A stretch of DNA of 42,630 nucleotides from JAGLQQ01 sp043806135 (GTDB lineage: Bacteria > Omnitrophota > Gorgyraeia > B26-G9). Positions 32,141-40,070 of this stretch are shown here, piece by piece (position 1 is the stretch's first letter; every line of letters starts with the position of its first letter). The notes under the pieces were generated by a model. That model was not told where the DNA came from and ran no database searches. It worked only from the letters and a program-made list of their open reading frames with translations. The position numbers and the translations under genes were made by a program. The stretch lies in contig JAZDHG010000113.1 of the NCBI GenBank assembly GCA_043806135.1, forward strand, positions 1 through 42,630, given 5' to 3'.

Positions 32141-32270
32141 AAAAACCCGATCACACTGATATACCCCGTTAGAGAAAGATATCGTCTGGCAAACCGTTAG
32201 AGGACGAAGTTCTCTAACGGGGTATACTAATAGAAATTAATCTCTCTAATCTTTTAGTGATCGGCTGCTA
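32141..32270. repeat. Composite repeat copy interrupted by a MITE-like insertion
   Basis: The outer sequence GATCACACTGATATA ... TATACTAATAG then AATTAATCT matches the uninterrupted block at 4490-4525 (GATATACTAATAG, AATTAATCT). At GATATA it is split by the CCCCGTTAGAGA element (32164-32222). It lies between ftsI and murE. Confidence 0.7.
32164..32222. mobile_element. MITE-like element, 59-bp copy with TATA target duplication
   Basis: The ends CCCCGTTAGAGAA (32164-32176) and TTCTCTAACGGGG (32210-32222) are perfect inverted repeats. They are flanked by TATA on both sides (32160-32163, 32223-32226), which extends the inverted arms to 17 bp. The interior resembles the left end of the copies at 9075 and 9201 (CTGGCAA...CCG). 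Comparison with the empty site at about 4499-4511 supports insertion with a 4-bp duplication. No transposase. Confidence 0.75.
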
Positions 32271-32301
32271 CTTCCTCTTTATAGGGTATTTTTAACGCAA
32301 A

Positions 32302-34002
32302 CTAATTGTCTGTATTCTGTTTTTTTGTTTTAGGTACATTCGTGTATTTGAGTATTTTTTCGGCTATTTCCTTAAACACGGGAGCACTTACCAGTCCCCC
32401 GTAGTAAAAGGGGCGCGGTTCGTCAAAAACTACACCAATAACAAACTGAGGATCTTCCACCGGTGTAAAGCCGATAAAGGAAGCGATAAACTTATCATGT
32501 GAATAGTTCCCGGAAGAATCTATTTTTTGCGCCGTACCTGTTTTACCTCCGGCCTCATAATCTTCAATCTTCGCTCCGCGGCCTGTTCCGTCTTCCACCA
32601 CACCTTTTAAAATTTCTCTCATTGTAGCAGAAGTTTTTTCGCTGATTACACTCTGTTGTTTATCATTCTTAAAACTCTTGATGATTTCATTATTGTTATC
32701 AATGACCTCGCTCACAATATACGGGTTTACCATGTATCCCCCGTTTACCACAGCCGACATTGCTCTTGCCATCTGAAGGGTACTCACTCCGATCTCATGT
32801 CCGATAGGTATTGCTCCTATGGAAAGCTTAGACCATTCTTCGATCGGACGCAGGAACCCTTGAGTTTCCCCGGGCAGATCAATACCCGTTATTTGTCCGA
32901 ACCCGAATTTTTTCACATATTTATTTAATATTTTTGGGCCCATTTTCTGGGCAATTTTCACCGTACCGATATTACTTGATTTTTCTATGACTTCAACAAA
33001 GGTTAAGTTTCCATGCGGTTTATGGTCATGCAGGGTATGTCCGGCGATGCGATAAGCACCGTTTTCACAAAAAAACACATCATCCGTATTCACAATATTC
33101 TCGTCCAAAGCAGCACTTGCCGTGATAATCTTAAAAGTTGAACCTGGCTCAAAATAATCGCTAATTGTTCTGTTGCGGCGAGAAGCATTAGTTGCATTGG
33201 CAAAATCATTAAGATCATAACTCGGCCTGCTGGCAAGTGCATAAATCTCTCCGTTTTTAGGGTTCATGACCACAGCGCTTGCAGAAAGGGCATTATTTTT
33301 TTTCAGGCTTCTTTCCAGCACATCCTCGACAATATGCTGAATAACCTCATCAATGGTAAGCACCAGGTTATATCCGTTAACTGGCGGAATATATTCATAT
33401 TCAAAAGCAGGAAGCATCCTCTGCTTAGCATCGCGTAATAATGATCTTTTTCCCGGTTCACCTTTTAAATAACTGTTATATTTGAGTTCCACTCCATCTA
33501 AGCCCGCTTCATCTATTCCGGCAAACCCTAAAATATGCGCAGCCAGCTCTTTATTCGGATAATATCTTTTACTTTCTTTGATGATTTCAACCCCAAAAAG
33601 TTTCAAATTTTTTATATTATCTGCTTCTTGGTCTGTAACCCTTCTTTTTATCCATATAAATGACTTATCCCTGTTCAGTTTTTCCAGCAAATTATCATAA
33701 TCAAGACCGAGCACAGAAGAAAGTTTAACGGCGACTTCTTCCTTATTTACAATTACCCGCGGCACCGCATACACAGAAGGAACTTTTAGACTCAGAGCCA
33801 GTACCTTGTGGTTGCGGTCGTAGATCAACCCCCTTTGCGGGTCAAGTTTTAAAGTCAGATGATGCTGCGAGTCAGCAAGTTTTATATAATTATGATTGTT
33901 TAAAACCTGAATATTAAACAAATGGAATAAAATAATCAGAAGAATAATAAGGTAAGATAAACAAGCTATAGCAAGGCGAACCTTTTGCGCCCTTTTATAC
34001 AC
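32302..34002 (-). CDS. ftsI: Class B penicillin-binding protein (FtsI/PBP2 type transpeptidase)
   Basis: A septal peptidoglycan transpeptidase anchored in the inner membrane. The 566 residues comprise a short cytoplasmic tail, one membrane segment (about 9-30), the pedestal domain with RGLIYDRN (57-64), and the transpeptidase domain with Ser288-x2-Lys (PGSTFK), Ser342-x-Asn (SSNIG) and Lys487-Thr-Gly (GGKTGTAQK). There are no PASTA repeats at the C-terminus, which ends soon after PVFKEIAEKIL. The start is GTG with no strong Shine-Dalgarno; no nearby ATG is in frame. Its place after ftsL identifies it as the division-specific PBP, partner of FtsW. Confidence 0.95.
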   Translation of the reverse strand: MYKRAQKVRLAIACLSYLIILLIILFHLFNIQVLNNHNYIKLADSQHHLTLKLDPQRGLIYDRNHKVLALSLKVPSVYAVPRVIVNKEEVAVKLSSVLGLDYDNLLEKLNRDKSFIWIKRRVTDQEADNIKNLKLFGVEIIKESKRYYPNKELAAHILGFAGIDEAGLDGVELKYNSYLKGEPGKRSLLRDAKQRMLPAFEYEYIPPVNGYNLVLTIDEVIQHIVEDVLERSLKKNNALSASAVVMNPKNGEIYALASRPSYDLNDFANATNASRRNRTISDYFEPGSTFKIITASAALDENIVNTDDVFFCENGAYRIAGHTLHDHKPHGNLTFVEVIEKSSNIGTVKIAQKMGPKILNKYVKKFGFGQITGIDLPGETQGFLRPIEEWSKLSIGAIPIGHEIGVSTLQMARAMSAVVNGGYMVNPYIVSEVIDNNNEIIKSFKNDKQQSVISEKTSATMREILKGVVEDGTGRGAKIEDYEAGGKTGTAQKIDSSGNYSHDKFIASFIGFTPVEDPQFVIGVVFDEPRPFYYGGLVSAPVFKEIAEKILKYTNVPKTKKQNTDN

Positions 34003-34063
34003 GGCAAGAAAAAATCCTTTTTTAATGAATGTTTTGGTATAGTTAGTTAAAGACGGGAAAAAT

Positions 34064-34438
34064 CTATCTGCTTACATCAAATGCCGCTTGTGCTTTAGGA
34101 ACAAATACATCCCACAGACGTGTTTTCCAGCTTGAAGCAGCTGCCTTTGCCAATTGAGCCGACTGTCCTCTTTTCACCCTTACTTTTGCCACAGAGGCCG
34201 TATCAGGCAGAGAGAGTTTCAACTCATTTTGCTCAATCATTCCAGTTAAATATTGAGGAGCCTTCAAGCTGGTATTATTATATAACAAAACTCGGTTATG
34301 GTCAATCAAATCGCTAAATCTTTTTTCTTTATCCATTAAGGAATAGCTGAGTTTTACGACCTCAATCTGCTGTTTGACATATCCCAAACAAATACAAGTG
34401 CTTATAATTGCCAAAACTGCTATGTTTTTTAGTCTCAT
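34064..34438 (-). CDS. ftsL: FtsL-like cell division protein
   Basis: A small bitopic protein of 124 residues: short N-terminus, one hydrophobic segment (about 4-22), then a charged helical stretch (about 23-55) suited to a coiled coil, as in FtsL, which pairs with FtsB and FtsQ. Sequence conservation in this family is very low; the call rests on size, topology and position between rsmH and ftsI. The C-terminal third (VRVKRGQSAQLAKAAASSWKTR and beyond) is longer than usual for FtsL and of unknown role. A short palindrome CCTTAAATTAAGG lies just before the start, next to the 285-base gap that separates it from rsmH. Confidence 0.75.
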   Translation of the reverse strand: MRLKNIAVLAIISTCICLGYVKQQIEVVKLSYSLMDKEKRFSDLIDHNRVLLYNNTSLKAPQYLTGMIEQNELKLSLPDTASVAKVRVKRGQSAQLAKAAASSWKTRLWDVFVPKAQAAFDVSR

Positions 34439-34723
34439 CTGTCCATCCTTAAATTAAGGAACTATTACAAAACGCACATCTACGGCGCCTGTCCTGAACC
34501 GAATTTATTCTGGTTTAGGGTTACTTACTCACTCGCTTGTGCTACGCACATTTATGTACGCTGGGCGCTTGTTCACAAAAGCCTTGCTTATGCCCATAGG
34601 GGCATTTTTGCACATTTTGCAGCAGCCCTTCATACGGGTATTTTGTTTTTGCAAAAATGTGCTCATTTTGAAGGATTGAAATCACATGGGTATTTTCGCA
34701 ACATGCCCATTAAAGATAAACGA
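34439..34723. other. 285-base repeat-bearing gap between rsmH and ftsL
   Basis: The gap carries several inverted repeats: CCTTA/TAAGG (34447-34459), CCTGAACC/GGTTTAGG (34493-34519), ATGCCC/GGGCAT (34590-34605), and GCACATTTTGC with GCAAAAATGTGC (34610-34662). There is no gene-like frame. Similar short phrases recur inside it (GGGTATTTT at about 34636 and 34688). It looks like inserted palindromic repeats in a junction that is normally tight. Confidence 0.5.
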
Positions 34724-35611
34724 TTATAATTTCTCAGCGACTCTGAGCTTTGCACTGCGACTTTTATGATTATTTTCAATCTCCTCATCCGTTGGGACAA
34801 GAGGTTTTTTGGTAATTATTTTTAAACGGCCTTTCTTAGCCTGGTTTTTAAATTCATGTTTTACGATACGATCCTCAAGAGAATGAAAAGAAATCACACA
34901 GATTATTCCCCCCGGCTTAAGCAGTTCAATTGCCTGGGTAAGGCCTGATTGAAGAACTTCCAGTTCCCTGTTCACAGCGATTCTAAGCGCCATAAAAGTT
35001 CTTGTCGCAGGGTGTATTTTTTTATATCTTTCTCTTACCGGCAAAGACTCCACAACTATATCCACCAGCTGCTGAGTAGAAGATATAAAATTGCGGGAGC
35101 GCTCCATTACAATTCTTGCTGCAATCCTGCGGCTGTATCTTTCCTGTCCAAAGGTAAAAATAAGATTAGCTATTTCTTCCTCAGACAGATTATTCACCAG
35201 ATCAAAAGCAGTTATCTGTGCATGCTTATCCATGCGCATATTAAGCGGACCATCGAACTGGAAGCTAAAACCGCGCTCAGGCGTTACAAGCTGCATATTG
35301 GAAACACCCAGATCAAAAACAACGCCATCCATGGCGTTAATTTCTAGGTTAGCTAGCACGTCCGTGATATTTTGAAAATTATCTCTGATAAGCGAAAATG
35401 ATCCCTCAAAATGAGAAAGACGCAGGCGGGTAGAGCTCAGGGCATCATCATCCTGATCTATGCCGATGAGGTGACCGCCTGGCGTAATCTTTCTCAATAT
35501 GCCTTCACTATGCCCCCCTTCCCCCAATGTACAATCAACAATCACCTTCCCTGGCGAAAGTTTCAAGTACGACAGAACCTCACTATACATCACAGGGGTG
35601 TGTCGGCCCAT
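34724..35611 (-). CDS. rsmH: 16S rRNA (cytosine-1402 N4)-methyltransferase RsmH (MraW)
   Basis: It methylates C1402 of 16S rRNA in the ribosomal P site. The frame is open to 35728, but that start would overlap mraZ by over 100 bases. The ATG at 35611 gives the family-typical MGRHTPVMYSEVLSYL, lies seven bases after the mraZ stop and is preceded by GAAGAAG. From there it has 295 residues: SAM motif VDCTLGEGGHSEGIL, FDLGVSNMQL, PERGFSFQFDGPLNMRMD, HPATRTFMALRIAVNREL and ISFHSLEDRIVKHEF, all RsmH signatures. It is the second gene of the dcw cluster in its usual place. Confidence 0.96.
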   Translation of the reverse strand: MGRHTPVMYSEVLSYLKLSPGKVIVDCTLGEGGHSEGILRKITPGGHLIGIDQDDDALSSTRLRLSHFEGSFSLIRDNFQNITDVLANLEINAMDGVVFDLGVSNMQLVTPERGFSFQFDGPLNMRMDKHAQITAFDLVNNLSEEEIANLIFTFGQERYSRRIAARIVMERSRNFISSTQQLVDIVVESLPVRERYKKIHPATRTFMALRIAVNRELEVLQSGLTQAIELLKPGGIICVISFHSLEDRIVKHEFKNQAKKGRLKIITKKPLVPTDEEIENNHKSRSAKLRVAEKL

Positions 35612-35618
35612 TTCTTCT

Positions 35619-36059
35619 TCAGTCCAAACCCATGAGTTTTTCGGCAGTATCTTCGTAGGTATCTCTAGTATTTTCATAAAAATCCTTCCAGCGGGTTTTA
35701 CCCCAAATTTCGATCCGGTTAGAAACACCGATAATCACAACATCCTTTTGGATATCGGCGAATGTTCTCAAATACTGCGGTATTAAAATCCGGCCCTGTC
35801 TATCACAAATGATCTCGCTGGCACCGGAAAAAAACATGCGGTTAAATTTTCTTGCATCAGGGCTTGTAAAGGAAAGCGACTTGAATCTTTGTTCCTGTTT
35901 CTTCCATTCTTCTTCTGTGAATATGAACAAGCATCCGTCAAGACCCCTAGTTATGTAGAACTTTTCTACAAAACTATCTTTAAGTGCTTCCCTAAATTTT
36001 GCCGGAATTATAATGCGGTTTTTCCGATCTAAAGAATGTTCAAATTCACCGTAAAACAT
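35619..36059 (-). CDS. mraZ: Transcriptional regulator MraZ
   Basis: A DNA-binding regulator of the dcw cluster with two AbrB-like half domains. From the ATG at 36059 it has 146 residues and begins MFYGEFEHSLDRKNRIIIPAKFRE, the classical MraZ N-terminus. The second half repeats the pattern CDRQGRILIPQYLR. A GTG at 36068 would add three residues but breaks the family pattern. The start region overlaps three GTGG boxes (36065-36088), the expected MraZ target, so the gene should control its own transcription and that of the genes below it. GGAG lies just before the ATG. Confidence 0.96.
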   Translation of the reverse strand: MFYGEFEHSLDRKNRIIIPAKFREALKDSFVEKFYITRGLDGCLFIFTEEEWKKQEQRFKSLSFTSPDARKFNRMFFSGASEIICDRQGRILIPQYLRTFADIQKDVVIIGVSNRIEIWGKTRWKDFYENTRDTYEDTAEKLMGLD

Positions 36060-36064
36060 TGGCT

Positions 36065-36088
36065 CCACTTTCCTCCACTTTTAACCAC
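36065..36088 (-). promoter_or_regulatory. Three MraZ boxes
   Basis: On the minus strand GTGG occurs three times at exactly 10-base spacing (36088-36085, 36078-36075, 36068-36065), as GTGG-N6-GTGG-N6-GTGG. Direct repeats with this period match known MraZ operators (TGGG-like or AAAGTG-type boxes, five-base spacers). They lie between the predicted transcription start and the mraZ ATG, so binding would block initiation or ribosome access. Confidence 0.75.
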
Positions 36089-36094
36089 ATTACA

Positions 36095-36123
36095 AATATA
36101 CTTTATTTCAATAGACATGTCAA
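36095..36123 (-). promoter_or_regulatory. Main dcw-cluster promoter
   Basis: On the minus strand: perfect -35 TTGACA (36123-36118), a 17-base spacer, and -10 TATATT (36100-36095). An A/T-rich run upstream could serve as an UP element. Initiation near 36088 would fall at the first MraZ box. Confidence 0.8.
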
Positions 36124-36216
36124 TATAAAAAATCAACTTTTTTTTAAAGAAATTTAATAATACTATTTGCAGTAGGTTAGAGGAATGTGTACCACAAGAT
36201 AGTGTGGTCGCATTAA

Positions 36217-37884
36217 TTACTTGGATTTAAGCTTATTGATCTTTAAATTTAAATCCTGAAATTCTGGATTTAGGGGATAGCGTTTGATAGCCAGTATTGC
36301 AAATCTCTGGGCATTATCAATTTGATCGTGAGAGAGAAAATAAACTGCCAGTTCAAAATAGTAAAAAGCATAATTCTCATTCAAGGATATTGCTTTTTTG
36401 TAGTAATTCAGGGCCTTGATGGAAAGGTTGCCCCCTTCAATTCTGCGAAAATTCCGGGCCAGAATATAATAACCGAGATCATTATTAGGTTTGTAACGCA
36501 GCGCTTTCTGAGCATAAATAATCGAACTATTAAACTGTCTGTCTTTAAAAAATATTACTGCTTTTTTTATACAGTGCTCGCTGCTGAAAAACAAAAAAAC
36601 ATTAAACAGCAAAATGATAGTTAATAAAAGATAGCCTGATTTTAAATATAATGACTGTTTAGGAAGCCATTGCGTTATGCTAAGATCATGCTCGCTATCC
36701 GCGAGAACACATCCAAAGAGTATCCACCATATGTGACCGGCCTGATTAACAAATAGACTGTAATCCGTGAGATTATGCAGTAAAACAGCAAGGCACCCGG
36801 CAATTATCCCGGCATCAAGCAAAGCGGGCCTTTTTTTTAAAGCCGCATTAAAAACAGTAAAAACAAAAAAGAGAAAAAAAGCCAAAGCCGGTAATCCAGA
36901 TTCTGCCCATATCTGCAGATAAGAATTATGTACATAAATCGTCTCATTGGCATTTACGTTTTTAAAACGCGGGTATACCGTCTTAAAATTACCTGCGCCG
37001 ATACCGGCCATTGGGTGCTCACTGATCATCTTTAAACCGCTTTGCCAATAATATACCCTTTGAAGTAATGAATTTTGCGGGTTATTTAAATCAAAAAAAG
37101 ATTCGCTGCGTTTAAAAAATAATCCGAACAAACAAACAAAAAAAAGCACCAAGATGATCCCCGCGATTCTAACCATGCCCCTTGTTTCTTTACCCCATAA
37201 CAAAAGAGTGAAAAGAAAAATCATGCTTAACATCAAACTCAGAAATGAAGAAATTGTTTTTGTGAGTAACACACTTAAAAATAAAAATAGGCATAAAAAA
37301 GAAAACAGCACTATTGCTCTTCTTTTTTTAAGCCTGATGTTTTCTATCAAATACACGCCGGCTATCGGGAAAAAGGCGATCAGGTACCCTCCCAGAAGAT
37401 TAGGTGAGGCGAACCATGAGACAACCCTTTTTTGCGAAAGCTGCTCCCATGCGTAGAAACCGTTTTCTGTCAACTGCTCAAATGTTTGACTATTTTTGAT
37501 GAAATCAATTCCGGAAAAATACTGGTATAATGCACGCAGGCAAATAATCGCGCTGATGCCAAGCATGCCCATAATCAAAACCGTCCTCTGCCTCTTATTT
37601 AAAAAATACACAAAGTTAAAAACCAAAATAAGCACGAAAATTCTTAAAAGTTCAGCATCACTATTGTAAGAGTTAACAGAAAAGAGATTGCTTATTATTA
37701 TTAAAAAAGGAAAGATCAGGCTCAGAAGAAAAACAGGCTTCTTGGTCCGCAGATTTTTAATAAACAGGATATGAAGAAGAAAAAAACTCAGAAAAAAGAT
37801 ATCGAATAGAATTGCAAGAGAAGGATTTGCTTGTTCGCAAACGAATGGTCTTATAACCAGAAGCGCTATTATTACGTAATTCAT
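36217..37884 (-). CDS. O-antigen ligase-like membrane protein with C-terminal TPR-type region
   Basis: Members of the O-antigen ligase/Wzy superfamily join or polymerise lipid-linked glycans on the periplasmic side of the inner membrane. The 555 residues form about ten to twelve hydrophobic segments, a large periplasmic loop, and the family motif GIGAGNFKTVYPRFKN ... HNSYLQIWAESGLPALAF (about 295-345). After the last membrane segment (about residue 425), the C-terminal 125 residues are soluble and contain TPR-like helices (AQKALRYKPNNDLGYYILARN; ALNYYKKAISLNENYAFYYFELA). Whether it is a ligase, a polymerase or a protein glycosyltransferase cannot be decided. Last gene of the glycan operon, 160 bases before mraZ. 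Confidence 0.85.
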   Translation of the reverse strand: MNYVIIALLVIRPFVCEQANPSLAILFDIFFLSFFLLHILFIKNLRTKKPVFLLSLIFPFLIIISNLFSVNSYNSDAELLRIFVLILVFNFVYFLNKRQRTVLIMGMLGISAIICLRALYQYFSGIDFIKNSQTFEQLTENGFYAWEQLSQKRVVSWFASPNLLGGYLIAFFPIAGVYLIENIRLKKRRAIVLFSFLCLFLFLSVLLTKTISSFLSLMLSMIFLFTLLLWGKETRGMVRIAGIILVLFFVCLFGLFFKRSESFFDLNNPQNSLLQRVYYWQSGLKMISEHPMAGIGAGNFKTVYPRFKNVNANETIYVHNSYLQIWAESGLPALAFFLFFVFTVFNAALKKRPALLDAGIIAGCLAVLLHNLTDYSLFVNQAGHIWWILFGCVLADSEHDLSITQWLPKQSLYLKSGYLLLTIILLFNVFLFFSSEHCIKKAVIFFKDRQFNSSIIYAQKALRYKPNNDLGYYILARNFRRIEGGNLSIKALNYYKKAISLNENYAFYYFELAVYFLSHDQIDNAQRFAILAIKRYPLNPEFQDLNLKINKLKSK

Positions 37885-38837
37885 TTGCCTCTTTTTATGA
37901 GCTTTCTTTTTTTGAAGGCCCGAAGTATAATCGGCATATTTTTAAGTGTCTGCATGATTACTCTTGGTTCAAGAATTATGCAATAAAGAAAAATCTTTGC
38001 TTCATAAATAAGTATATGATGAATATTTAGAAAAAAATCTTTCAAATTATCGTTTTTTATTATTGTCATTAAACGGTTCTTTATCAAATCACTTTTTAAA
38101 CTGCTTTTTAGCCAGGCAAAATTATAGGGACGCAAAAATTCAAAATTAGGTTTTTTCTCTTTTGCCGTTGCACCGCGGGCATGGAAAGCTACTGCACGAG
38201 GTGTATAAAAAGCCTTCCAGCCGGAATTTGCTGCTCTCCAGGAAAGGTCAAAATCCTCATAAAACATATTATAATCACTGTCAAAATATTCCTCTTTGGA
38301 AATAGCACAATCCTCAAGCATCTTCTTTCTTAACAACACAGCTGCCCCGCATGAACCAAAAACAAAACATTCAGTATCAAACTGCCCCTTATCAGGAGTA
38401 CCATAGCCGCGTTCGACCGGAGTACGCTTTACCCCAAGCAGCTGCCCTGCGGTATCAATCGTAGTTTTGTCCATTCGCAGCAATTTACCGCAAACCATAC
38501 CGATAGAATCATCTTTATTTATAGCATTTAAGAGTTCCTCTATAAAGTTAGCTTCTAAAACCACATCATCATTTAACTGCAAAACAAAGTCTTCCTGCAC
38601 AAAACTAATCGCCTGATTTTGCAGATAAGTCAACGACTTATTTTTGCTATTATCGATCCAGGTTATCCGTATCAGAGACTCTTCAAAAGTTTGCCTGGCC
38701 GGCCGATGCGCTCCATCATAAATAATAATTACCTTTTGCACCTGTTTTGTCTGGTGGCAAAGAGAACTTACCAAATCCTCAAGAAGCTTTTTATTTTTTT
38801 CTGTGGTAGTAATTAATGCCGCAATTGATGAGCTCAT
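37881..38837 (-). CDS. GT2 glycosyltransferase, rhamnosyltransferase-like
   Basis: A 318-residue family 2 glycosyltransferase that would add a sugar from a nucleotide donor to a surface glycan. The GT-A fold is visible: ALITTTEKNKKLLEDLVSSL at the start, a divergent first Asp region (VIIIYDGAHRPARQ), the metal-binding LQLNDDVVLE (about 92-101), FGSCGAAVLLRKKML and YEDFDLSWRAANSGWKAFYTP (about 193-213), typical of the WbbL/RfbN-like branch. The C-terminal helix bundle follows. Four-base overlap with the ligase-like gene. Donor and acceptor are unknown. Confidence 0.88.
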   Translation of the reverse strand: MSSSIAALITTTEKNKKLLEDLVSSLCHQTKQVQKVIIIYDGAHRPARQTFEESLIRITWIDNSKNKSLTYLQNQAISFVQEDFVLQLNDDVVLEANFIEELLNAINKDDSIGMVCGKLLRMDKTTIDTAGQLLGVKRTPVERGYGTPDKGQFDTECFVFGSCGAAVLLRKKMLEDCAISKEEYFDSDYNMFYEDFDLSWRAANSGWKAFYTPRAVAFHARGATAKEKKPNFEFLRPYNFAWLKSSLKSDLIKNRLMTIIKNDNLKDFFLNIHHILIYEAKIFLYCIILEPRVIMQTLKNMPIILRAFKKRKLIKRGK

Positions 38838-38855
38838 AATTATCTATTAACTCCT

Positions 38856-40070
38856 TTATCTTTTATAGAAATTAGCGATCTTAAATACTGCCCTGATCAC
38901 ACATTCAACATCTGAGCGTATCATTTTCGGATAAAGAGGCAGTGAAATCAGCCGGTCTGAGGCATACTCGGCATTAGGCAGCATCCCTCTGCGGTAACCG
39001 AATTTTCTTTTAAAGTAAGGCTGCAGATGCAAGGAGGGGTAATGCTGTCCCGCTGTTATATTTTCTGCAATAAGCGCTTTAAGAAAAACATCCCTGTCTA
39101 TTTTTAAGCCTTCTTTTATTATTTCAATCACGAACATATGACATCCATTCACATTTCCAGCAGCAGAATTTGTTGTTATCACACGCACCTGTGGCAATTT
39201 CGCAAACGCTTTATTATACATCCGGCTATACTCACGGCGTTTATGGAAAAAGGTTTCCATCTTTTTAAACTGGCAAAGGCCAATCGCTGCCTGCACATCG
39301 CTCATATTATATTTATAGCCGGCCTCAACCTGAGTAAAATCACCGATCTTACCGTTATTATGTTTTTTCCATGCATTTTCTTCTATACCATGAAAACTCA
39401 AGATCTGTGCTCTGCTGGCTATGGCTTTTTGGTTTGTAACAAGCATGCCTCCTTCTGCACAGGTAATATTCTTACCAGGATGAAAACTAAAACAGGTAAT
39501 ATCGGAAAGGGCTCCGATTTTTTTGTTTTTGTAAACTGTCTCCAAAGCATGCGCCGCGTCTTCAACAACAAAAATATTTTTTCTGCGCGCAAGCTTCAGG
39601 ATACTATCCATGTCACAAGGCTGACCGTATAGATGTACCGGCAGAACGCATTTGGTTTTCTTGGTTATAGCTTTTTTGATCTTAGCCGGATCAATATTCA
39701 AGGTCAAAGGATCCACATCAACAAATACCGGCTTGGCGCCGCAGTGGACAATCGCATTAGCTGTTGCAGCAAAACTCAGCGGTGTTGTAATAACCTCGCT
39801 GCCTTCTTTGATCGAAAGCACTTTTAAAGCAAGGTCCAGTGCACTGCTGCAGGAGTTAAGCCCTATGGCATATTTTGCTTTTACAAAGGAGGCAATTTTA
39901 TTTTCAAACTCTTTTGTCTTTGGCCCTTTGGTCAGCCATCCCGAACGTAGAACAGCAGCTACTGCTTTCTCTTCATCTTTGCCCATATGAGGACAATGAA
40001 AATTAAGCATATTTTTGCGTACAGGCCTGCCTCCGGCAATTACCGGCTTTGCCTTAAAATTAAATTTCAT
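38856..40070 (-). CDS. DegT/DnrJ/EryC1-type sugar aminotransferase
   Basis: A PLP enzyme that aminates a nucleotide-linked keto sugar. The 404 residues include GWLTKGPKTKEFENKIASF (about 44-62), LNSCSSALDLALKVL, TPLSFAATANAIVHCGAKPVFVD, VVEDAAHALE (Asp that binds the PLP nitrogen), and SFHPGKNITCAEGGMLVT, with Lys of HPGK as the PLP lysine. The C-terminal YNMSDVQAAIGLCQ and HYPSLHLQPYF also fit the family. Usual length is about 370-400. It lies between two GT2 genes (18 bases from one, 11-base overlap with the other), so the amino sugar likely enters the glycan they build. Confidence 0.92.
   Translation of the reverse strand: MKFNFKAKPVIAGGRPVRKNMLNFHCPHMGKDEEKAVAAVLRSGWLTKGPKTKEFENKIASFVKAKYAIGLNSCSSALDLALKVLSIKEGSEVITTPLSFAATANAIVHCGAKPVFVDVDPLTLNIDPAKIKKAITKKTKCVLPVHLYGQPCDMDSILKLARRKNIFVVEDAAHALETVYKNKKIGALSDITCFSFHPGKNITCAEGGMLVTNQKAIASRAQILSFHGIEENAWKKHNNGKIGDFTQVEAGYKYNMSDVQAAIGLCQFKKMETFFHKRREYSRMYNKAFAKLPQVRVITTNSAAGNVNGCHMFVIEIIKEGLKIDRDVFLKALIAENITAGQHYPSLHLQPYFKRKFGYRRGMLPNAEYASDRLISLPLYPKMIRSDVECVIRAVFKIANFYKR

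Noticed and set aside
34439..34723. A hidden small gene in the rsmH-ftsL gap
   Set aside because: Frames are short and interrupted, with no Shine-Dalgarno-start pair; the sequence is dominated by inverted repeats.
35612..35728. Longer N-terminus for RsmH from the GTG at 35728
   Set aside because: It would overlap mraZ by 110 bases and add 39 residues absent from the family; the ATG at 35611 gives the conserved N-terminus.
36191..36208. Terminator after the ligase-like gene (ACCACA/TGTGGT hairpin)
   Set aside because: The stem is only six base pairs and no T-run follows on the minus strand.
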